This document shows positions 7,098-11,185 of a DNA stretch of 11,185 nucleotides, in pieces (position 1 is the stretch's first letter; each line of letters starts with the position of its first letter). Position numbers and translations under genes: made by a program. The DNA is from BRH-c54 sp032251145. Its GTDB lineage: Bacteria; Bacteroidota; Bacteroidia; Flavobacteriales_E; Vicingaceae. The notes beneath the pieces were generated by a model that saw only the letters and a program-made list of their open reading frames with translations, did no database searches and was not told the DNA's origin. The stretch lies in NCBI GenBank assembly GCA_032251145.1, contig JAVVER010000108.1, positions 1-11,185 of the forward strand, read 5' to 3'.

Positions 7098-7493
7098 GAG
7101 AGAGACTGCTGTTAATTGCTAATGGTGACTAGATGACTGAAATTTTACATCAAATAACAAAAATTACTTTTCAACTTTTTCCAACTTCCTTTTTCAGGGG
7201 ATTGAGCAAGGTTATTAAGTTAAAAGTATAAATATTTGTTTTTAAATTAATTACTGTCAATTTATTTTGTGATAATTTACTCGTTTAGGGTGCAAGGAGG
7301 CAGTACTCTTACCACAAGTTACACTACACTAAACTTGCGGTATCGAGGAAAAAACAAACTTGAACCAACAATTTTTAAAGAAAATCCTGACTCATTTAAT
7401 GACAATTTATTACTTTTAAAATCTGAAAGCAAACAAAGAAACAAGGAACAACATTGTGAAGATTAACAATTAATTACTAAAAACTATACAATT
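7098..7493. other. Gene-free 396-base interval between the pump operon and the C39-like gene
   Basis: No convincing gene is present. The only sizeable frame (7269-7466) needs a GTG start, has no recognisable domain and runs through a hairpin. I see no clear terminator after the TolC stop. At about 7280-7350 the sequence is less A+T-rich and contains the hairpin described separately. A -7-like TTATTTTG at 7262-7269 misses the consensus. This may be the left border of an accessory insertion. Confidence 0.5.
7310..7342. repeat. Hairpin: 11-pair stem with one mismatch, 11-base loop
   Basis: TACCACAAGTT (7310-7320) pairs with AACTTGCGGTA (7332-7342) except for A7314 opposite C7338. The loop (7321-7331) reads ACACTACACTA, itself a repeated ACACT. 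There is no following T run, so it is not a usual terminator. It does not show the terminal RYYYAAC and GTTRRRY boxes of an integron attC site. Confidence 0.55.
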
Positions 7494-8609
7494 ATGAAAA
7501 AAAAAGAAATTGAAAAATTCTTTCCACGAATTCCGAGTGAAGACAAGAAATTAATTAAGAATTTACCTGAAAGTTTCTTAATTAATGATGTACCATACAT
7601 AAAACAAGAAGAGAAACACTTGAGTGGTTCTGCTGCTTATCAAATGTTAATGAGTTTTGATGGGCAATCATTTCCTTCACAAAAAGAAATAGCAAAAGAA
7701 GCTGGTTGGGATGATTTCAAAAAATTTAACCATGCTACATATAAAGAAAATTTTGAACATTTTTTAATTAAAAATGGTAAACCTTCTTATCATTTATATC
7801 CTGCAAATTTTATAGCAACAAAACTAAGTAATGGTATTGAGGCAACACAAATTATTCGTTCTAATTCTGAGATAATATCAAATATCGATTTTAAGATTTT
7901 TAAAGCTCTTCTTGTGAAAATTGGTCGCCCTCAATTAGTTAGATTACATTTTACTACTGATATATACCCTATGGAAGAAGAAATGGCAAAATACATTGAT
8001 ATGTCTGGGCATTGTGTATTATTAATAGGTTATGATGAAGATGGTTTTATATTTAATGACCCGTGGGATAAAGAAACATGGGGAGGAACGAGAGGAGGTA
8101 AAGAAATAAAAATAAGTTATCACGAATTAATTAATATTTTTCAAATGGTTAATTATTCAAAAGATAATAATTGTCCAAATGGTAGAGTTTTAGCAGAAAT
8201 ACCAACACCTTCCGAAGTATGCCTTACTGACGACCATATTACATTAAATACAAAATTAATTTGGGAAGGAATTTTGGGTTATAGTTTGATAGGTATTAAG
8301 ATAAATAACATATCTGTTGAACTTAAAACTGATAAAAACCTTATAGTAATAGGGGATAATCCTATAAAAATTTCAGAAGATTTTTATCCTGGTGGATCTT
8401 TAAATACCAAATGGATATTAAAAACAGGTTCAGATGCTCTTTCTCATCCTGTGGAAGTATTATATACAGTTGATTATCATTACCCTGAAATACCATGGGA
8501 AGGATTAAAAGCGATAAAAATGAAATTTACATTCAAGTCGAAAAATAGAGTTTGTTTATTTGATTCATCTTATTTAATTAATGCAGGTATTACTTCTGAT
8601 GACAAATAA
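7494..8609 (+). CDS. C39-like papain-fold protein with Ser in place of the catalytic Cys
   Basis: A 371-residue protein without signal peptide or membrane segment. Residues about 30-235 read as a peptidase C39-like (C39_2) domain: VPYIKQEEKHLSGSAAYQML (33-52) matches the active-site start with Gln38 as the oxyanion residue, and SGHCVLLIGYDEDGFIFNDPW (171-191) supplies His173 and Asp189. In the family the first motif carries Cys before Gly; here the aligned residue is Ser44 (codon AGT, 7623-7625), one base from TGT. The protein may therefore be a non-peptidase or use Ser. Residues about 240-350 are beta-rich and look like an Ig-like fold (FYPGGSLNTKWILKTGS, then EVLYTVDY), possibly for binding. 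The acetyltransferase starts 17 bases downstream. No substrate can be assigned. The C39-like fold call rests on the spaced His and Asp motifs; the C-terminal fold call is weaker. Confidence 0.75.
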   Translation: MKKKEIEKFFPRIPSEDKKLIKNLPESFLINDVPYIKQEEKHLSGSAAYQMLMSFDGQSFPSQKEIAKEAGWDDFKKFNHATYKENFEHFLIKNGKPSYHLYPANFIATKLSNGIEATQIIRSNSEIISNIDFKIFKALLVKIGRPQLVRLHFTTDIYPMEEEMAKYIDMSGHCVLLIGYDEDGFIFNDPWDKETWGGTRGGKEIKISYHELINIFQMVNYSKDNNCPNGRVLAEIPTPSEVCLTDDHITLNTKLIWEGILGYSLIGIKINNISVELKTDKNLIVIGDNPIKISEDFYPGGSLNTKWILKTGSDALSHPVEVLYTVDYHYPEIPWEGLKAIKMKFTFKSKNRVCLFDSSYLINAGITSDDK

Positions 8610-8626
8610 AATATAACTAAAAGGCT

Positions 8627-9124
8627 ATGAAGGATGTGACGATAGATTTAATTTCTATCTCTGATGTTTATACAGTTAGTTTGATACATAAGTTGTGTTT
8701 TATTGAAACTTATAAAAACATTTTAGATATTGATTTTTTAGTTGACCATAAAATAACTCAAATAGAAAAATATTGGAGAAATAAAATTCTTAGTCAGGAT
8801 AATGAATCCTATAAATTTATTCTAGAAAATAAATTTATAGGATTCATTTCTGTTGGGAAGTCCAGAAATAAGGATTTTGGAGAGTTTGAAATTTTTAGCT
8901 TTTATATTTTACAAGAATTTCAAAATTATGGTATAGGTTCATATGTTTTTAATAAATTAATGGCTAATAAAACCAATTTTTACGTTGAAGTTATCTCAAA
9001 TAATACAAACGCTTGTAAGTTTTATGAAAAGCAGAAAGGAAAAAAACTGACATTTTGTTATGAAACATTTGGGAAACAAAAAGTAAAGAATATAATTTAC
9101 AAATGGAGTTTACCGAACCCATAA
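8627..9124 (+). CDS. GNAT-family N-acetyltransferase
   Basis: A 165-residue protein of typical GNAT size. It transfers acetyl from acetyl-CoA to an amine. The acetyl-CoA loop is present as QNYGIGS (99-105, fitting Q/R-x-x-G-x-G/A), preceded by the beta-4 strand FEIFSFYIL (87-95) and followed by the helix YVFNKLM. The later motif NTNACKFYEKQKGKKL (126-141) matches the usual N-x-x-A-x-x-F-Y-E-K of the family. The N-terminus (IDLISISDVYTVSLIHKLCFIETY) is the common substrate-side helix pair. It starts 17 bases after the C39-like gene, so the two are probably co-transcribed and may act on the same target, for example a peptide or a small molecule. The gene is markedly A+T-rich (13 to 18 G+C per 60 bases in three lines counted by hand). 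The substrate is unknown. Confidence 0.85.
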   Translation: MKDVTIDLISISDVYTVSLIHKLCFIETYKNILDIDFLVDHKITQIEKYWRNKILSQDNESYKFILENKFIGFISVGKSRNKDFGEFEIFSFYILQEFQNYGIGSYVFNKLMANKTNFYVEVISNNTNACKFYEKQKGKKLTFCYETFGKQKVKNIIYKWSLPNP

Positions 9125-9156
9125 TCATAACTTTACCTAAACTTGAGTGTGTAAAA

Positions 9157-9213
9157 TCAAATCTCCTGCTCGCATAGGTAAGGAAGCACAGTGTAGCAAA
9201 CACTACGAAGCAT
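9157..9213 (-). repeat. Repeat-like stretch with an 18-codon reading frame (MLRSVCYTVLPYLCEQEI)
   Basis: On the minus strand an ATG at 9213-9211 opens 18 codons ending at the TGA 9159-9157. I recall this same tail as a recurrent short reading frame in annotations of Bacteroidota, a sign of a dispersed DNA repeat and not a translated gene. This is memory, not a search. Nothing shows that it is expressed. Confidence 0.4.
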
Positions 9214-9386
9214 CTACCCCTTATTTATAATAAAAAAACATTAAAATCTGCCTAATAGGAGTTTTATACTTCGTATTTTAAGTTTGATTTACAGATAATA
9301 ATTAACGAATAACCGAAAAAACTCTATCAATAAACCATTGTTCAAAACCACTGCGTATTTTCAACACAACTAACTCAACTTAATAT

Positions 9387-9394
9387 TATTTTTG
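9387..9394 (+). promoter_or_regulatory. Bacteroidota -7 box (TATTTTTG) upstream of the NlpC/P60 gene
   Basis: TATTTTTG fits TAnnTTTG and lies 23 bases before the ATG at 9418, a usual spacing. I see no TTG at the expected -33 distance, so only half of the promoter is supported. Confidence 0.5.
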
Positions 9395-9417
9395 TGTAGT
9401 TTCAATTTAGTTTTATA

Positions 9418-10050
9418 ATGTTATCATCACAACAGCAATATCGTTTATACCTTTTACTTGCTGCACTTGCATTGTGGAGTTGTAAAACTACTCAACCGCT
9501 TTCCGAAAAAAATAAAATCACCACAAAAAACAACACATCTCCTGTAAATGTTGTATTTGATGAATTAGAAGAAACTGATGTGAAAAAAGAAGAAGTCTCT
9601 GTTGCTGAACCAACTTTATCTAAAGAAGAGCTAGAACTTAAAACCAAATATGCCGAATTGTTAGAAGCCTCTCCCAAAGAGTTGGAGCTTGTTGAGTTGT
9701 ATGCTTTTATTGATGAATGGGTAGGTGTAAAATACAAATATGGCGGCACTACAAAAAAAGGAGTTGACTGCTCCGGTTTTACTAATTTGCTTTACAACAA
9801 TGTATTCAAGAAAGAATTGCCTCGTTCTTCATCAGATATAGCGGCTGTTGCCAAAAGCGTTTCTAAAAAAGAACTTAGTGAAGGCGATTTTGTATTTTTT
9901 TCTATTAGAAGCAACAAAGTAGATCATGTAGGCATTTATTTGGCAAATAATCGTTTTGTACATGCAAGTACTTCTAAAGGAGTGATTATTTCAAATTTAG
10001 AACATCCTTATTATGCCAAACATTTTAAAACTGGAGGACGATTAGAATGA
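9418..10050 (+). CDS. NlpC/P60-family cell-wall hydrolase, lipoprotein
   Basis: A 210-residue protein with a lipoprotein signal (YLLLAALALWSC) whose modified Cys is residue 22, so it should be anchored in the periplasm or outer membrane. A low-complexity, charged linker (about 23-85) leads to the NlpC/P60 domain (about 92-210). The catalytic triad is visible: Cys118 in GVDCSGF, His170 in DHVGIYL, and His182 in FVHAST, with the substrate-side YKYGG (106-110) and LPRSSSDIA (134-142). Family members cleave the D-gamma-glutamyl-diaminopimelate bond in peptidoglycan stem peptides. The -7 box at 9387-9394 gives it a promoter. Its last four bases overlap the start of the downstream dehydrogenase (ATGA), which suggests coupled translation. 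Confidence 0.92.
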   Translation: MLSSQQQYRLYLLLAALALWSCKTTQPLSEKNKITTKNNTSPVNVVFDELEETDVKKEEVSVAEPTLSKEELELKTKYAELLEASPKELELVELYAFIDEWVGVKYKYGGTTKKGVDCSGFTNLLYNNVFKKELPRSSSDIAAVAKSVSKKELSEGDFVFFSIRSNKVDHVGIYLANNRFVHASTSKGVIISNLEHPYYAKHFKTGGRLE

Positions 10051-10751
10051 ACGTATTAATAACAGGAGCAAGTAAAGGTATTGGTTTCGAATTAGTAAAA
10101 AAATTCGCACAAGAAGCTACTACCAACATTATTGCCATAGCAAGAGATACTAATCAGCTTAAAATATTACAAGAATTTTGTAAGCATACCTATAACAAGC
10201 AAATTTATATTTATAGGATTGATTTGAGTCAGCTTGGTTTTGAGTTACAATTAAATAAAATTCTTGAAGAACATCAACACATTGATATTGTTATCAATAA
10301 TGCGGGCTTTTTGGCTCATTTGCCTTTTGAAAAAACAGATTTAAAAACTATTCAGCAGACTTTTCAGGTAAATGTTTTTGCCCCCATGTTACTTTTACAA
10401 AGTGTTTTTGCCCAACTTGATGCAACAAAAAAATGTCATGTAATTAATATTGGCAGCATGGGTGGATTTCCGGGTTCGATAAAATTTCCGGGATTGGCTG
10501 CTTATAGTGCTTCAAAAGCTGCTTTAGCCAATTTAACCGAGTGCTTGGCAGAAGAATATAAAGGTAAAAATGTATTTGTAAATTGTTTGGCTTTAGGCTC
10601 GGTACAGACAGAAATGCTTAGCAATGCTTTTCCGGGTTTTGAAGCACAAACTACTGCTGAAGAAATGGCTAAATTTATTTTTGATTTTGCTACTCAACAA
10701 CCTGTTCTCATCAATGGAAAAGTTATTCCTGTTTCGGTGGATACGCCATAA
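10047..10751 (+). CDS. Short-chain dehydrogenase/reductase (SDR), classical type
   Basis: A 234-residue cytosolic oxidoreductase of classical SDR size. The cofactor motif TGASKGIG is at 6-13, and Arg33 just after the second strand (IAIARDT) suggests NADP(H) preference. NNAG lies at 84-87, the catalytic Asn at about 109 (QVNVFAP), Ser137 in NIGSMGG, and the active site YxxxK as Tyr153 and Lys157 in YSASKAA. The protein is complete. The start codon lies in the stop codon of the NlpC/P60 gene (ATGA overlap), so the two are one transcription unit, though a biochemical link between them is not apparent. Substrate specificity cannot be told from this. Confidence 0.93.
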   Translation: MNVLITGASKGIGFELVKKFAQEATTNIIAIARDTNQLKILQEFCKHTYNKQIYIYRIDLSQLGFELQLNKILEEHQHIDIVINNAGFLAHLPFEKTDLKTIQQTFQVNVFAPMLLLQSVFAQLDATKKCHVINIGSMGGFPGSIKFPGLAAYSASKAALANLTECLAEEYKGKNVFVNCLALGSVQTEMLSNAFPGFEAQTTAEEMAKFIFDFATQQPVLINGKVIPVSVDTP

Positions 10752-10805
10752 ACAATTAAAAGTAAATTTTATTTCAAAAAATGAAAAAGCTATTTTACAT
10801 AACTA

Positions 10806-11185
10806 TCATTTCATATCACTAATCTCCAAATCAATAATATCTCTAAAATTATTAACTAATAATGAGTCTTTAATAGAAAACTCATTAAGAATTACAACCT
10901 CTTTCTTTCCAGAATATCGGTTTTCATATATAATATTCTTAGGAATAACATATTCATTATATTTAAAATAGTCTATTACTTTTATTGTCTCATAACCATA
11001 ATTATACTCTTTCAATAAAGTATCATTCTTTGAAATGAAAAAATTAGTCGTTGTATTATTGTTATCTGAGAAATGACGGTTAATTCTTTCTATATCTATA
11101 TTTTTATATGAAATTTCGTAATTAGTCTTTTGTTGTAAGCTTCCCCAAAAATAGTACAGTTTAAAAGTAGAAAAAACATTAATTT
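10806..11185 (-). CDS. C-terminal part of an unrecognised protein entering from the right edge
   Basis: The minus-strand frame is open from the right edge to a TGA at 10808-10806, giving 125 residues; the start lies outside the window. The fragment begins INVFSTFKLYYFWGSLQQK and ends IDLEISDMK. It alternates hydrophobic and polar residues as in beta sheets, for example YETIKVIDYFKYNEYVIPKN and KKEVVILNEFSIKDSLL, and is rich in Asn, Lys and Tyr, as secreted or outer-membrane lipoprotein families of Bacteroidota often are. I do not recognise it securely. The start at 11015 that a frame search might pick is an internal TTG; the frame continues upstream without a stop. It is convergent with the SDR gene, ending 54 bases from that gene's stop. 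Confidence 0.6.
   Translation of the reverse strand, partial: INVFSTFKLYYFWGSLQQKTNYEISYKNIDIERINRHFSDNNNTTTNFFISKNDTLLKEYNYGYETIKVIDYFKYNEYVIPKNIIYENRYSGKKEVVILNEFSIKDSLLVNNFRDIIDLEISDMK

Larger units (their letters stand above)
9125..9417. other. Gene-free 293-base interval with a structured, repeat-like stretch
   Basis: Positions 9141-9220 stand out as less A+T-rich, with AGTGT-AGCAA-ACACT (9190-9204) able to form a small stem, and GAAGCA repeated directly at 9183-9188 and 9208-9213. The rest is ordinary A+T-rich spacer with -7 box matches at 9279-9286 and 9387-9394. No clear terminator follows the acetyltransferase gene. Confidence 0.5.

Noticed and set aside
7310..7342. Integron attC-like recombination site
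   Set aside because: The stem and loop size are suggestive but the conserved terminal boxes (RYYYAAC and GTTRRRY) are not present, and no integrase gene is in the window.
7269..7466. A 65-codon frame on the + strand before the C39-like gene
   Set aside because: It needs a GTG start, shows no recognisable domain, has no promoter or leader of its own and passes through a hairpin. It is more likely a chance opening in spacer or repeat DNA.
8991..9203. A 70-codon minus-strand frame overlapping the acetyltransferase end
   Set aside because: Most of it is antisense to the well-supported acetyltransferase, and the rest lies in the repeat-like stretch. It is a shadow frame.
9279..9286. TAAGTTTG as a second promoter of the NlpC/P60 gene
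   Set aside because: It fits TAnnTTTG but lies about 130 bases before the start with no -33 partner; the match at 9387-9394 is better placed. Chance matches are common in this DNA.
10624..10971. A 115-codon + strand frame overlapping the SDR end
   Set aside because: It overlaps the SDR gene in another frame and continues antisense to the better-supported minus-strand gene at 10806-11185.

Overview
The window looks like chromosomal DNA from a member of the Bacteroidota, most likely a flavobacterium-like organism. The DNA is A+T-rich and there are almost no Shine-Dalgarno sequences. Matches to the Bacteroidota -7 promoter box (TAnnTTTG) precede several genes. Two envelope proteins carry Bacteroidota-style lipoprotein signals with the ending WSC. 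The intergenic repeats (the CCTGACAGG palindrome and the G-rich element with TTTAGGGGG) are of a kind I remember from this phylum. This assignment is by inspection and memory; no database search was possible.

Layout, left to right. Positions 1-234 hold the last 77 codons of an unrecognised gene. Positions 383-574 encode a 63-residue unrecognised protein. A long near-perfect palindrome (691-735) then separates this from a four-gene drug-efflux locus, all on the + strand: a MarR-type repressor (834-1304), a lipoprotein membrane-fusion protein (1510-2559), an AcrB-like RND permease (2619-5696) and a TolC-like outer-membrane channel (5781-7097). Together the last three would form an envelope-spanning, proton-driven tripartite pump, and the MarR protein is the obvious candidate for its control. 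A perfect 6-2-6 palindrome lies on the predicted -7 box of the marR promoter.

Positions 7098-7493 have no convincing gene but contain a hairpin. They lead into a two-gene unit: a C39-like papain-fold protein whose expected catalytic Cys is Ser (7494-8609), and a GNAT acetyltransferase (8627-9124). The 293-base gap after them contains a compact structured stretch with an 18-codon reading frame on the minus strand that looks like a dispersed repeat. The pair could be an inserted accessory cassette.

The right part holds an NlpC/P60 cell-wall hydrolase lipoprotein (9418-10050) overlapping by four bases with a short-chain dehydrogenase (10047-10751). A gene on the minus strand enters from the right edge (10806-11185), convergent with them.

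The main items for follow-up are the Cys-to-Ser protein and its acetyltransferase partner, the inverted repeats flanking the RND permease gene, the palindrome on the marR promoter, and the repeat-like spacers. I see no CRISPR array, transposase, tRNA or rRNA gene.
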